DNA from: Poa pratensis
Lineage: Eukaryota > Streptophyta > Magnoliopsida > Poales > Poaceae
NCBI GenBank assembly: GCA_947311845.1
Contig: CAMZMU010000041.1
Span: 129,711,840 to 129,775,839 of the forward strand
Length of the DNA stretch: 64,000 bases
Direction of reading: 5' to 3'
In this document: positions 11,303 to 22,216 of the stretch, one piece after another
How the letters are laid out: each line of letters begins with the position of its first letter
How positions within the stretch are numbered: the stretch's first letter is position 1
Program-made: the position numbers and the translations under genes
The notes under the pieces: model-generated
The model's input: the letters and a program-made list of their open reading frames with translations, nothing else
What the model was told of the DNA's origin: nothing
Databases searched by the model: none

Positions 11303-12726
11303 TTTTTTTTTTTTTTTGAAACTAGGCAAGAGGCTTGCCTTTTCATTGATATAGAAGAAGTGAGTTGGCCAGTTTATAAGGAAAACTAGCCGAAAACCGG
11401 ATACAACAACACCACACACCACGCCGGCCCCGAGGCCACGCACCACACAAGTCGACGGCCTACCCGCCCCAACGGCTAAGGCCGACACCCCTATCCCTCA
11501 ACGCAACAGCGGAGGCGAAGCCCGGAGCCGCCGCTCCGACATCCACGCTGGCCACGAGCCACGCACCACACAGGTCGACGACAAAACCTCCCAAGCAGGA
11601 AAGGCCGACACCCTCGCACCTCAACGCAACGCAGCGGAGGCAAGATCGGAGCCGCCGCTCCGACATCCACGCCGGCCCCAGGGCCGCGCACCACCTAGCC
11701 GAAGACGAGAAGATCGTCGCCACTGACCACCAAAACATCACCACGGGTCCCTCTGGCCAGCGAACATCCAAGACGAGGCCCCAAGGGGAATACGACGCCG
11801 AAGCGCCGCCCTCGCCCGATCCACGAAGGATCTGGTGTTTCCCCCGGAAGTTCCCGGGCGGAGGAGTGAGAGCACCGCCATGACGACACCTTCAAGAAGG
11901 AAATGGCGCCCGGGGGCGTCAGTGTCGTCTGTCCTGGTCGACGACCAGGGCAAGGTTTTCACCCAGCGGAGAAACACGAACCACCCGCCCGGCCACACGG
12001 GGACCGACCAGCCCACCATCACAGACCTGCACGCAGACACCGTTAGCCCCGTGCCCCTGACGGTCCACGACCACCAAACGGAGCTAGGCGCCGGGGCCTA
12101 GGTCCGCCTCGCACAGAGCCACCTCCTAGCTCAGCGCGACGCCGCCACCAAGTCCGGGGCCGCCGCCCCGGCGTCCAAGTGCTGCAGGACATCTTCACGC
12201 CCAGCCACGCTCGCGCGTTGCCGCTCCCGAAGCCGACGCGACGTGCCGGCAAAGGGAAGCCGGGCGGGACGCCTCTACCTCCCGCCGACCGCGCTGCAGC
12301 CCCCGCACGCCTCGCCGCAAGACAGCCGACCACCACCGCGCACTGCACCAGACGGCACAGCGCAAGAGGAGAGGCCGCGCACAGCCCAGCCCGCCCGGCC
12401 CATCCGGGCCCAGATCGGGCCCTGGCTGCGCCGCTGCTGCCGGTGGCGAGCAGAGGGGCCGCCGTCACCCTGCCGCACCACACCAACCGCCACCGCTGCA
12501 ACCCGCCGCCCGACGCAGCACCGCCCTGGCCGCCGCGCGCACCGGAGAGAAGCGGGGCGCCGGCCATCGTCAACGCGTCCACCGCGGGTCACCCCAGACC
12601 GCCATTGGCAGCGGGGGCCGCCGCCACCGCGGCGAGGCAAGCGGCAGCGGCGGAGGAGAGGCGGCGCGAGCTAGGGTTCCCCCGAGTCGCCCGGAGCGGG
12701 CGACGCGAGGGACGGGCTTCTGTCCT
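11303..12726 (-). mobile_element. Short non-LTR retroelement, antisense, in cyclin A
   Basis: It begins on the plus strand with 15 T (a minus-strand A tail) and ends in GC-rich sequence whose complement contains AACCCTAG, as in LINE 5' leaders. The target duplication is TGTACTTCC at 11294-11302 and 12727-12735, extendable upstream with a 1-bp indel. No reverse transcriptase is encoded, so it must be a non-autonomous or internally deleted LINE derivative. Its middle part resembles the element at 18289-19150: both contain GTTTCCCCCGGAA and a GACGACACCTTCAA box. The long GC-rich frames here look non-coding. Confidence 0.75.
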
Positions 12727-13049
12727 TGTACTTCCAGTCCAGAACACTGTACCTCGCCGTGCTCTGCCTCGACAGATTCCTGGCCGCGGCCAGGGCCAGG
12801 CCGGTTATGGGGTCGGTCCGAAAGCTCGTCACTATCACTGCTGCGACCCTGCTTGTGGAGGGGATCAGGATTATATCCGAGACCAGCCACGCGCTGCACC
12901 AGGGACAATAAACTAGGACTATTTTTGCAAACTGCTTAGGAGACGGCCGCGGCTGCGCCAGGGATGACCGGACGAGCTGCTCGCCGCTGAGGTCGCTGTG
13001 CTTAATGAGCTCCGGTACGACCTGGGCGCTCCGACGACATTCACCTTTC

Positions 13050-15561
13050 TCAGTCAATTATTCAAGATAGTTTATCGATCGGTTGGTGAACACTTAAGTA
13101 TGAGTTACTCCACACCCAGACCCCTATAGATAGCTCGCATCTCCTCACGGAAGAATGAATAATAGCTAAACCGAAGAACAAACATTCCTTTCTTTGTGAG
13201 AACTATTTAATTTACGAAGATAGCATAAACATGCATGTGTCCACTCACACCCGTTGTGGGAATAACTGTGAATGGGATGCACCGGAAGGATTTGGACGTG
13301 ATATTCAGAGACCCCTTGTTTCCCTAGGATGTATGCACCGGATTTGTTGGTATCTTAGGTTAGCGCATGTGAGTTAAAGTGTAGCTACCTACCACGCCTC
13401 TGTTTAGTAATAGTACAAGAACGACTGCACCTTACTAATACTTTCAGTAGCACAACATAGATTGGTCGAGTCCAAGAAAGTTGGGTGCGTGCATCGGTGC
13501 ATGGTAGCTGGGTGACTCGAGTTTCACGTGGTTTCGGAGAAGCCATGAAGGCCATTTCCAGTAACATCAACTAGGAGTGGTACATGATGATCAAATACAT
13601 GCAGAGCACAGTATACAACTGTACGGAAACTACATAGTATACCACTATACCTACCGAGATCGAGCAAGAAACCTGTCTTGCTCGACTTGTTGGCGCCTAT
13701 CACCATCGGGCATGAATTTGCTTCAATTCGGCTTCACAATGGTCAACGCCATAAAAGCCATGTGTTGTAGGAGCGAGGAGATGGAAACGAACCCCTATTT
13801 CAACTTGACCGAGGCTCCACGCTCATACACACTGGCACCATCTTGATACTCGTAGATGATAACATCGATCATGGACGTTTGCGTATGCTGTTGCTGCTGC
13901 TGCGTCGTGGTCTCCGGTGTCTCCACTCTGAGGAAGCGTCTCGCGCTCGCTCAATCGCATAGCCTCGCAGTGCGTTGAGATCTTAAATATTTAATTAATT
14001 AGCCTTATACATACATCTTAATCATCTATTGGATTCATTGTCGCGTGGTTAATAAGAACCAGTGTTTGGCCGTAGCGAAGTACGGGAATTGTGCCAGTTC
14101 TACTGAACTTTCAAAACTTGTGGGGTGAAAGTTGAAGCAAGGGGTTCGAAATTTCTGAAAACAACTCTAGATTGGTAGAAATTTTTGAAAGTTCGTCTGT
14201 TCGATTCCTAATCGTTCTCCTGACAAATTTCCAAATCCTCTTCACAAGGTTCAGAAGATTTTATGTCAAAATCGATTTCTTATGGTCCTAAGACAAGCGG
14301 AACGAACTAGATCCCAATCGAACATCCGACAGTGATAAGAGCAACTCTAGCAGTTGTTGGATAAGCCCCTCAGCCCAAAAAGTCCGGCCGATTTGGGGTA
14401 CGGGCCGTTTTTGCGGCCCGATCAGAGACGGGAAAAGCCCACGGTCCGGAAAAAATTATCCAGTCCCCCGGATAAGCGGCGACTCGCGCACTATATAGCC
14501 AGGGCGGAGGGGTCGATTCGGTATCAATACCGCACCCCTCCGCCGCAAATAGCCTAGCGTCGCCGCACCTCTCACCACACTCCGGCGAGCAATCCACGGT
14601 GCACCGCACCTCCTCTCCCCCCCCCACCACCACCGGATCCATGGCCGGGTCCACCATGCGCACCTCCGACGACCGAGGCGGAGGTGGCCGCGAACCGCCG
14701 GAAGACGAGGCGGCGAGGAGGGCGGCGGAGAAGGCGGAGGCACGACGTGGAGGCGGGGAACTCGCGCGGCAGCCGGAGGAGGAAGGCGTCGGAGCCAGAG
14801 GATGACTTCCGCCTTCCGGAGGACTTGCTGCACATTCCGGCGGGTGGGTTCCGCATCACCGGCCCGAGGTGGGCGCACAGGCGTCTGCAGCCTCGACGTC
14901 CTCGTCGACAACGTGGCACCGGCGTGGAGGCGGGTGGAGGACGCCGACGCCGAGGTGGCCGCCGCGCAGGCGGCGTTGGATGCAGGCGAGCCCGATGCCG
15001 AAACTTGCCTGATTGCGGCGGTGGACGCGCAGGAGGTCCCGCAGGCCGTCCTCCGCATTGTCCGCGTTGTCGAGCAGGAGGATCTCTACGTCGACCCGTA
15101 GGTCGATGCCGACGCCGACGCCGGGAGGAGATCACCGCCGAATCTACATCGCCGACGAGTAGACCATTTCTGTTTTTAGTTTAGTTTAATTTCAGTTCGT
15201 TTTAATTTCAGTTCTACCGTAGTTTCAATCCTGTTCTATGTATAAATTATCGCGCAAACTTGCAACTCCTTTGACCAGTATAAATATCCAGGATGATTTT
15301 CTGCATCTGTTCTGCCCCATCACAACTCGTACTGGATAATCAGTATCCGGCTTACCGGATACGATTTATCCTGTACGAGATTATCCAGCAACTGCTAGAG
15401 TTGCTCTGCCTCTAAGGTGTTCACCATGTTGGCTTACACTACTCGTAGTCGGACATGAGTACGTACGCGCACTGGACTGCAAAATCCCAATACGACTCGA
15501 TCACGAACTCGTGTATCGATCGATCCTGTGCGCTCCGTCGAGGTCAATTGCCAAAAGGAGC
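13050..15561 (+). repeat. Cyclin-unit 5' flank, copy 2
   Basis: Begins where cyclin A breaks off (TTATTCAAGATAGT) and follows flank copy 1 through to the start of cyclin B. It lacks the Stowaway, Tourist and LINE-b insertions of copy 1, so it provides their empty sites. It is interrupted by a TIR element at 14339-15412. Just before the B start codon it lacks a stretch of about 28 bp that holds the TATA-like box in units C and D. Confidence 0.8.
14339..15412. mobile_element. Non-autonomous TIR transposon, 1074 bp
   Basis: The terminal inverted repeat is GAGCAACTCTAGCAG plus TTGTTGGATAA on the left and the complement (TTATCCAGCAA plus CTGCTAGAGTTGCTC) on the right, with six extra bases at the right end. 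TAA flanks it at 14336-14338 and 15413-15415. Paralogous flanks are uninterrupted here (GTGATTAGGTGTTCACC at about 10262). The interior is GC-rich and mostly open on both strands, but I recognise no transposase. TAA duplications suggest PIF/Harbinger; the class assignment is tentative. Confidence 0.7.
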
Positions 15562-16525
15562 ATGGCCAATCCGGCCAAACTCCCGTCGCTGCCGCTGCCG
15601 GCGACGTCCCTGCAGCCTTCGCCCCCGGCCCACGACCCATCGCCGCGCGTCCCTCCACTCCAGCCTGCGGTCGCGCCCGCGGAGGCTTACGATCAAGACA
15701 TCGACGCGTACCTCCGGTCTATGGAGTCCGCTCCCAGGCGCCGCCCCGCGCCGGACTACATGGCGCTGCATACGAAGCGGGGCGAGCCGGTGACGCCGGC
15801 CTTGCGCGCTGTCCTCGTCGAGTGGCTCTCCTCTCGCGCCGACCCTGTACTTCCAGTCCAGAACACTGCACCTCGCCGTGCTCTGCCTGGACAGGTTCCT
15901 GGCCGCGGCCAGGGCCAGGCCGGTCGTTGGGTCGGTCCGCAAGCTCATCACTATCACCGCTGCGGCGCTGCTCGTCGCTTACAAGTACGAAGAACTCTAC
16001 CAACCTAATGTGGAGGGGATCGTATCCGAGACCAGCCGCGCTCTGGAGTCCGACGGGGGCGGCTGCACCAGGGACGAGCTGCTCGCCGCGGAGGTCGCGG
16101 TGCTCAAGGCGCTCCGGTACGACCTGGGCGCTCCCACGGCATTCACCTTCCTCGAGCACTTCCTGGAGCTCCTCGGCGTCAATGAAGACGACCGCGGCGA
16201 CGAGGCTGTTGCCCAGCTGGCGAGCTACGTCGCCGAGCTTAGCCTGCTAGACTACGGCGTCCTCAGGTTCCGGCCGTCCGTCGTGGCGGCGTCGGCCATA
16301 CTCGTCGCGCGAATGTCGTCCCAGGACAAGCCGTGGGACCACGAGCACGAACGCGCGACTGGGTACACGGCGGCCGAGCTCAAGGATTGCGCCGAGAGGT
16401 TGAACCGGTTGCACCAGAACAAGGCCAAGTACGCATCATCTTCAGGGTTTGAGCATATGAGGAATAAATACAACAATTCCAATTTCGACTGCGTTTGGAC
16501 CTGGCCTCCTCTCGCTTGTACTTAA
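15562..16525 (+). pseudogene. CYCF2-like: Cyclin B: F2-type cyclin, one frameshift
   Basis: The ATG at 15562 opens MANPAKLPSLPLPATSLQ. The first frame runs through YDQDIDAYLRSMESAPRRR and PDYMALHTKRGEP to LRAVLVEWL, the start of the cyclin box. About 15808-15815 two bases are missing compared with copies A and D, and the rest is in another frame: LAVLCLDRFLAAARA, VGSVRKLITITAAALLVAYK, TRDELLAAEVAVLKALRYDL, then the C-terminal cyclin fold (ASYVAELSLLDYGVLRFRPS) and the end at TAA 16523-16525. Cyclins of this type bind and activate CDKs; F2 members are a grass-expanded group. Apart from the 2-bp loss the gene is complete, but its TATA-like upstream box is deleted too. A sequencing error at the shift cannot be excluded. 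Confidence 0.83.
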
Positions 16526-17450
16526 AGTCTGCCAAGATTATTATCAAGAGTACTTCTTTTTCAGACCTTTCTAGCTACGTAGTACGTACATCCAGTATAT
16601 TTTTTTTGGGTTATGTACAAGTGAACACACGAAGTATTTCTTCTAAGAATCGTGAGTGAGATAAATTTGACAAAATATTTGTACACCGAGATAACGGGAT
16701 AAGAAATATTACATTGTGTACAAGGTGCACTGGAGCAGCCTAACATTTTTATAACATGATACATTGATAGTTTATACTAACCACGAGGAGTAACTTTAGG
16801 CAACTTTATAAGCTCGAGAGTAGCAGGACTTCACCAGAGGGTTAAATTGTAACTTGAATGAAACCACATGCTCCATAAAGTGTCCACGAAATAAATAAAA
16901 TGCCTTCACCAAATAAAAGATGATAGATGTGCCACCAGTAGGAAATTGCACTCACCACCATGATATAAAAGAATCATGCAACAAACAGAAAGCTATGAGC
17001 TAACAACACGTTTTGTATTCTGGAAAGAGAGAAATGAAGAGATAGAAAATTCACTGTCATGTTTTGATCATGTTCTTTGGACGTGAGGCGAAAGTATTAG
17101 TACTAGTTGAGTTCGCGGGCCTGGGAGACGTCAAGAATCGAAAGATAACCCTTTTCCATTTTTGGAGATCTGGGATAGTTATTCACTCACCAGTTACTCA
17201 CAGCGCTTCTCGTTTAAAGCGTCATAATTGCTCGTGCAATCAACGCAGTTGACCATGCTGGCGTTGTGCGGGCCAAATTTGATCGAGCACCGGAGAGCTT
17301 TGTCACCTACGCCTCCACGCACTTGCTTAGCGTTGCCGCACCGAAGTACGCTGTGGTGATGTTATTTTTCTATGTTCCGAACATGGCAACTAAAGAAAAT
17401 CGGTGCCATATGAAAATGGATGTTCATGAGAAATATCACTTGGCGGAATA
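16526..17450 (+). repeat. Cyclin-unit 3' flank, copy 1
   Basis: It follows cyclin B directly. Landmarks shared with the other 3' flanks are GATACATTGATA, GAGTAACTTTAGGCA, CACTCACCACCATGATATAA, TTTTGATCATG and CTGGGAGACGTCA. No coding content is visible; the open frames at 17064-17252 and 17266-17451 are short and not shared by the paralogous flanks. Confidence 0.75.
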
Positions 17451-17639
17451 ATAGAACAACTAAAACATGGCAATATATGTTTCCATAATATCTTTGGATA
17501 CCAAATATGATAAATTAATGAGAACCAAAAACAGAAGATATAGTTCACATATCCTACTTGTTACATAAATAGATTCAATCACTCGTTTCATCTTTCGGTT
17601 GATAACTTGCATTTCTTTGGCAATACATTTTGCTCGCCA

Positions 17640-18276
17640 AATTGTGTTTACAGTAACATTTATAAGATGATACGTTGATGCTAACCACGATGAGTAACTT
17701 CATAGCTTTGTAAGCTCGAATAGCAGGACTTCACAAGGTTTATATTGACCCTGAACGAAACCACGTGCTTCCTGTAAATGCCCACGAGTAAATAACCTTC
17801 ACCAAATAAAAGATGGCAGATGTGCACTCACCACCGGTCCACCATGATATACTCCCTCCGTTCCTAAATATAAGGTGTTTTAGCATTTAACCACATTCAC
17901 ATATAGATAAATGTATGTAGACATATTTTAGTGTGTATGTTCACTCATTTTAGTATACATATAGACAACATGTGTAACACCTAAAACATCTTATATTGTG
18001 GAACGGAGGGAGTAATAAAAAGAATTATACAACGAGCAGAAAGCTATAAGCTGACAATACGTTTAGCAATCTGGAAAGGGTGAATGGAAGAGAGCAATTT
18101 CGCTGCCAAGTTTTGAGCATGTTCTTTGCACGTGGGGTGAAAATATTAGTGGTTCGGTTCATGGGCATGGGAGACATCAGAAACTAAAAGATAACTAGAA
18201 GGGGTTGGTGCGCTTTGCGGCGCGAGGGAATTATTGTAGCGATCAAAAGCTGACACGCTGGTTTGACGAGTTACTT
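17640..18276 (+). repeat. Cyclin-unit 3' flank, copy 2
   Basis: A second copy of the same 3' flank (CATTTATAAGATGATACGTTG at about 17656) without any cyclin coding sequence before it, which suggests that a unit was lost between 17450 and 17640. It contains the Stowaway MITE at 17852-18012 and is ended by the insertion at 18289. Confidence 0.7.
17852..18012. mobile_element. Stowaway MITE, 161 bp
   Basis: The ends are CTCCCTCCGTTCCTAAATAT and its complement with few mismatches, and TA flanks it at 17850-17851 and 18013-18014. Other 3' flanks carry the empty site CACCATGATATAAAA. Size, ends and TA duplication are classic for Stowaway. Confidence 0.93.
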
Positions 18277-18288
18277 GTTGCTTTTCAT

Positions 18289-19150
18289 TTTTTTAGTAAA
18301 GGGTCACTCCAGTCTCTGCATCGAAATGATGCATACGGCCGTTTTATTTCTTTTATTCAACATAGCTGGCAAAATCCTTACAACAAACGAATACAAGCTG
18401 AACCCACCAACAGTGAAAACACCACAACTAGCACAAACGGCAGATGCAACGGGGCCTTGTACCCCGGCCACAACCGTCGCCGGCTCCCTGGCTAACCATC
18501 GGAGACAGCGCCTTGTGCATCCGCTCCGGAAATCGCCTCCAACATCTTCCGTCAACCCAAATCCAGCGTGCAGCTCGAAACAAAACTCTCGTCAGGCATG
18601 CGGCTGATGCCACCAAGACACCAGGCTGCGCCTCCACCCTGCGCGAGTCCACCTAGCCACGACCATCGTCAAGTCTCCGCTGCACCATGCCGCCAAGATC
18701 TGTCGTCTTCATCATGGTAGAAGAAACTCCGTTCCACCGGTAGACCACTCCAGACATCACGTGTTCCAAAAACGATGCCCCCAAGGGGGAGAAACGACAC
18801 CGAAAGTGTCGCCATCGTCCGCGTCCGATCCGGTAGCACCAGATCTAGGGTTTCCCCCGGAACATCCGAGCGGGGGCAGAAGAATCACAGCGACGACACC
18901 TTCAACAAGGTAATGACGCCCGCGGGCGCCACCATCGTCGGCTCCGATCGCTCGGAGCCCGGCTCTCACCGGCCATCATCCACACATTCAGATCCTTCGA
19001 GCAGCGGCCAGATCCGGGCATGACACGCCACCGGAGTGAGCAGCACACCCGAGATCCGTCACCCTACCCGGATCCACCCCGCAGCCCGCCCGCCTGGAGG
19101 GCCGGAGATCCACGTCTTCCGCCACGCCGTCGAAGCAGATCGCCGTCGCC
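18289..19150 (-). mobile_element. Short non-LTR retroelement with perfect 12-bp TSD
   Basis: The element is bounded by a perfect duplication, GTTGCTTTTCAT, at 18277-18288 and 19151-19162. It begins with a short T run (A tail on the minus strand). The interior is moderately GC-rich and shares the GTTTCCCCCGGAA and ACACCTTCAA landmarks with the element in cyclin A, so the two are one non-autonomous family. I see no reverse transcriptase. The exact duplication suggests a relatively recent insertion. Confidence 0.82.
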
Positions 19151-19162
19151 GTTGCTTTTCAT

Positions 19163-19636
19163 AATTTATAAGTTGTAATAGATTGTCTGAATTTTGAAAA
19201 AAGGACAACGTTACTCACAACCTGGTCATACTCATTACCAATACCCCGTCATAGCTTCACTCATTTGTAATTAGCACAAGTCAGACCTATTCAGCAACTT
19301 TGTAAATATGCTGGTATTAAAATCACATGGCATATATACCGGTAGAAGATTATATCATGCCATCAAAGAGGTTGATGTTGATGATAAGCTGTATAGTAGT
19401 CATGTATGTATATACGGTACGGTAGAGTTATAAACCGACCGTATTACCTCCTTGTTGTATTATGTACTCACTATATATTACAAGGCAGGCCCATTGAGGC
19501 TGCCATGATACTTACCCCAAACCCTAGACTCCTACCGAGTCTTTCAGTTGAGGGTGTTGACCATTGAGCTATGAAACCACTGTTATGAAGGGGAAACCCG
19601 AGGCGATACATGAAATTAAACTATGCTAAACCTTGT
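19163..19636. other. No recognisable feature
   Basis: AT-rich, non-coding stretch between the non-LTR element and the 2-kb direct repeat. No repeats or open frames of note. Confidence 0.45.
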
Positions 19637-21706
19637 CTTGCACAATAGGAAAGTAAACAAATGTGGAGATTAAGGAATCTAAATACTTGAAGCTCAACTC
19701 ATAAGGGCACACGATGAATCCAACTCTAAAGTATATGGAAAGCCATAGCACACCAAGACTCTGATCTAAAATGTGAAATATATCTTGCTCAAACGTTGAT
19801 GGGATAACCGCATTAAATCTCTGGATCTCTGTGTATAGAAACAGCAGCACAAAGTGCAGTCATCAAATCAAAATGTTTGTATATATACATCTGAAGTTGG
19901 GAACAAAAATATATCACAGTCGCATGTAATCATCTTGCTTACAAGACACGCCAATTTCTTTTTGCACCGGCTGGGTTATGCACCCTTACAAAAATGCAAG
20001 ATATTTCGAGAGACATTTAGATGTTAAACCAGGACAGCAATACCATGGTAATTTTTCAATGCAACATGTTTAGTTCCCTATGCACTTGGGTCAATAAATA
20101 TGAATGCAAGTATGTGCATTGTAATTATTCGGGTAGAACTTGCACAGTTTGGAGGTGCCGACATTGTGGATATGCGAGTAGCTGCTTAGATCTTTGGCTG
20201 GCTGTTGCGGGGAGCGGGGTCACAACTGCGTACATGCTCCAAACTGAAAGATATTGCAAATCTTTTTGCATGTGTATTATTCAACTAAATTTAGTTTTTT
20301 GCATGTGTATTATTCAACCTGGCCACGAACTGTCCGCCACCATGGTGTTGTTGGTCCCGTCCGAGCCGTGGCTCACACTGACCAGCGTGGCGGAGAAGGG
20401 GCGTCACGCCGCGGTCAACTGGATGCATCATCCTCGTAAGCCAACTGCTCCTCCTTGCGCATGGTTGCCAAAGGCTGTTGATGGCACCCGCGACCAACTG
20501 CTTCCAGGGCAGTGGAGAAGTTTGGCGACGGCTAGAAGCTTCTGCCGGCGGCGAGTTTTGGGTGGGGTCACCGATTTGGGGGCAGCACCGGAACAGAGAA
20601 GTAGGAGAGAGAGTGAAATTCGAAAGAGGGTAACCATTCGACAGTTGGGGACATTGAGATGAAATTACCAAAATACCCTTAATATATTAGATAATAACAC
20701 ACAATTGGTACTTGTAGGTACTTACTGGTAGGTCTTATTTTACCACCGTCAGATCTAAGTAGATGAGCAGTTGCTAAAAATACCAACCATTTGTAAAACT
20801 TGTATTTTTTAAACTCAAAAGTCCCCATTTTGAATTTGATAAAAACTAGTTATGTGTAGCTAAATTATCACTTTCCGGATGTAGTAAATTTATCTGACCA
20901 CGATGAGTAACTTTGGAGCTTTATAAACTCGAATAGCAGGGCTTCAGACGAGGATTAAATTAATCCTGAATAAATCCACATGCACTCTGTAAATATCCAG
21001 CCAGGGAACTAATAAATACTAGCCTTAACCAAATAAAACATGGTAGGTGTATGCACTCACCACCATGATATAAAAATGAATCATACCACGAGCAGAAGCT
21101 ACAAGCTAACAATACGTTTTGCAATCTGGAAACAGAGAAAGGAAGAGATGGAAATTTCACTACCATGTATCGAACATGTTTGTTGGACGTGACGGGAAAC
21201 TATTAGCAGTTCAGTTCGTGGGCCTGAGAGACGTCAGGAACTAGAAGATGATCCTTTTCCATATTTTGATGTCTGGAAGAGTTCCTCGTTCGACTCTATG
21301 GCACATAGCATGTCGTGATGATAGAGCTCCTCGTTCGACTGTATCGCACATAGCATATCGTTCTAACTGGCATCGCTGGCACAGCCTATGTATTTGACCA
21401 ACCATGTTCGCGGATTGTACCAGTCATACTTTTTTTTTTGAATTTTTGTACCAGTCATACTTTATCCTGCTCCGGAGAGCTTCTTCCCCTATATGTATGT
21501 CCACGCGCTTGTTTGGTGTTGCGGTCTTGGAGTCGACTATTCTGCTTTTTTTTTTCCTCTTCGGGACATATTCAACTATAGAAAAATTGAAGCGCATACG
21601 AAAAATACATCTTCATTAGAAATGTGACTAGATGGAACAATAAACACTAGTACAGAAAAGCTATTCTGTGGCGCACCATTTTTCTATTCTGTGGCGCATG
21701 GGTGGT
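19637..21706 (+). repeat. 2.07-kb direct repeat, copy 1
   Basis: This segment recurs at 28533-30601 with only three single-base length differences seen by eye: one extra C at about 29231, a T run near 21428 versus 30327, and one extra A at about 30539. It includes a cyclin-unit 3' flank (about 20880-21600) and ends with the first 61 bp of the CACTA-2 left terminus. The two copies bracket CACTA-2. Confidence 0.92.
20021..20662 (+). CDS. Unrecognised open frame, 213 codons, doubtful
   Basis: An ATG-initiated frame within the 2-kb repeat. The first half is Cys-rich (CTVWRCRHCGYASSC) and the second half basic. I recognise no domain. In the second copy of the repeat a single extra C at about 29231 splits the frame (28917-29336 only), so it is not maintained. 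The antisense strand is also open over the same stretch. More likely non-coding than a gene. Confidence 0.15.
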   Translation: MLNQDSNTMVIFQCNMFSSLCTWVNKYECKYVHCNYSGRTCTVWRCRHCGYASSCLDLWLAVAGSGVTTAYMLQTERYCKSFCMCIIQLNLVFCMCIIQPGHELSATMVLLVPSEPWLTLTSVAEKGRHAAVNWMHHPRKPTAPPCAWLPKAVDGTRDQLLPGQWRSLATARSFCRRRVLGGVTDLGAAPEQRSRRESEIRKRVTIRQLGTLR

Positions 21707-21900
21707 GCGCCACAGAATAGTCGCCACTAAATAAGCTATTCTGTGGCGCACCACCAGGTGCGCCACAGAATAGTGGCTATTCTGTGGCGCACCCAGCCTG
21801 TGCGCCACAGAATAACTATTCTGTGGCGCACCCCACTCACCATGCGCCACAGAATAGGGTGCGCCACAGAATAGTTCTGGGTGCGCCACAGAATTACTGT
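21660..21900. repeat. CACTA-2 subterminal repeat array, left end
   Basis: About eleven copies of TTCTGTGGCGCAC or its complement, arranged as alternating inverted pairs, begin 15 bp inside the terminus. Same motif and spacing style as CACTA-1 and as the right array at 28165-28510. Confidence 0.87.
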
Positions 21901-22216
21901 GCCGTATTGTACCCGTATATTACCAGAATACAAATACCAGTATAATACCAAATACATGTATATTTCATATTTACACAGATATAACAGAAACAGGGATATA
22001 TTTTCACAGATACATATATCAAAACAAACACATTACTAATATATGTCTCATCACAAGTTGATACAAAAGTGCCGAAGTTTTACACAAGTGTTGAGATATA
22101 TACAAAAGTTAATCGATCGTTGCACACGTTACAAATGAAGTGTTCACCGCCTACACTAGGATCGAATAGATTACATCTCGGCGTTGACGGTGAGCAAAAG
22201 CGGGAGCACGACGATC

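Larger units (their letters stand above)
10405..13050 (+). pseudogene. Cyclin A: F2-type cyclin pseudogene, twice interrupted
   Basis: The start ATG at 10405 begins MANPAKLPS, as in copy B. A 7-bp deletion near 10470 already shifts the frame. The gene is split by a MULE-like element (10534-11148) and, after the segment encoding PDYMALHTKRGEP and LVEWLASLAP, by a non-LTR element (about 11303-12726). The remaining 3' coding part (12727-13050) encodes the cyclin-box stretch around LAVLCLDRFLAAARARP, then is missing about 30 codons and degenerates. It stops matching at about 13050, where the 5' flank of the next unit begins, so the C-terminal third is gone. Family: plant F-type cyclins, CDK regulators in the nucleus. 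Confidence 0.82.

Noticed and set aside
11500..12900. Long GC-rich frames on both strands (for example 12043-12582 minus, 12179-12916 plus)
   Set aside because: High GC leaves few stops. The frames overlap on both strands, run across the element boundary into cyclin A, and have no recognisable domain.
14456..15184. Long frames in the TIR element, rich in Arg and Pro
   Set aside because: Present in several frames at once through GC-richness; no transposase motif.
21660..21900. CRISPR-like array
   Set aside because: Regularly spaced short repeats, but they are in both orientations and belong to a CACTA end in a plant genome.
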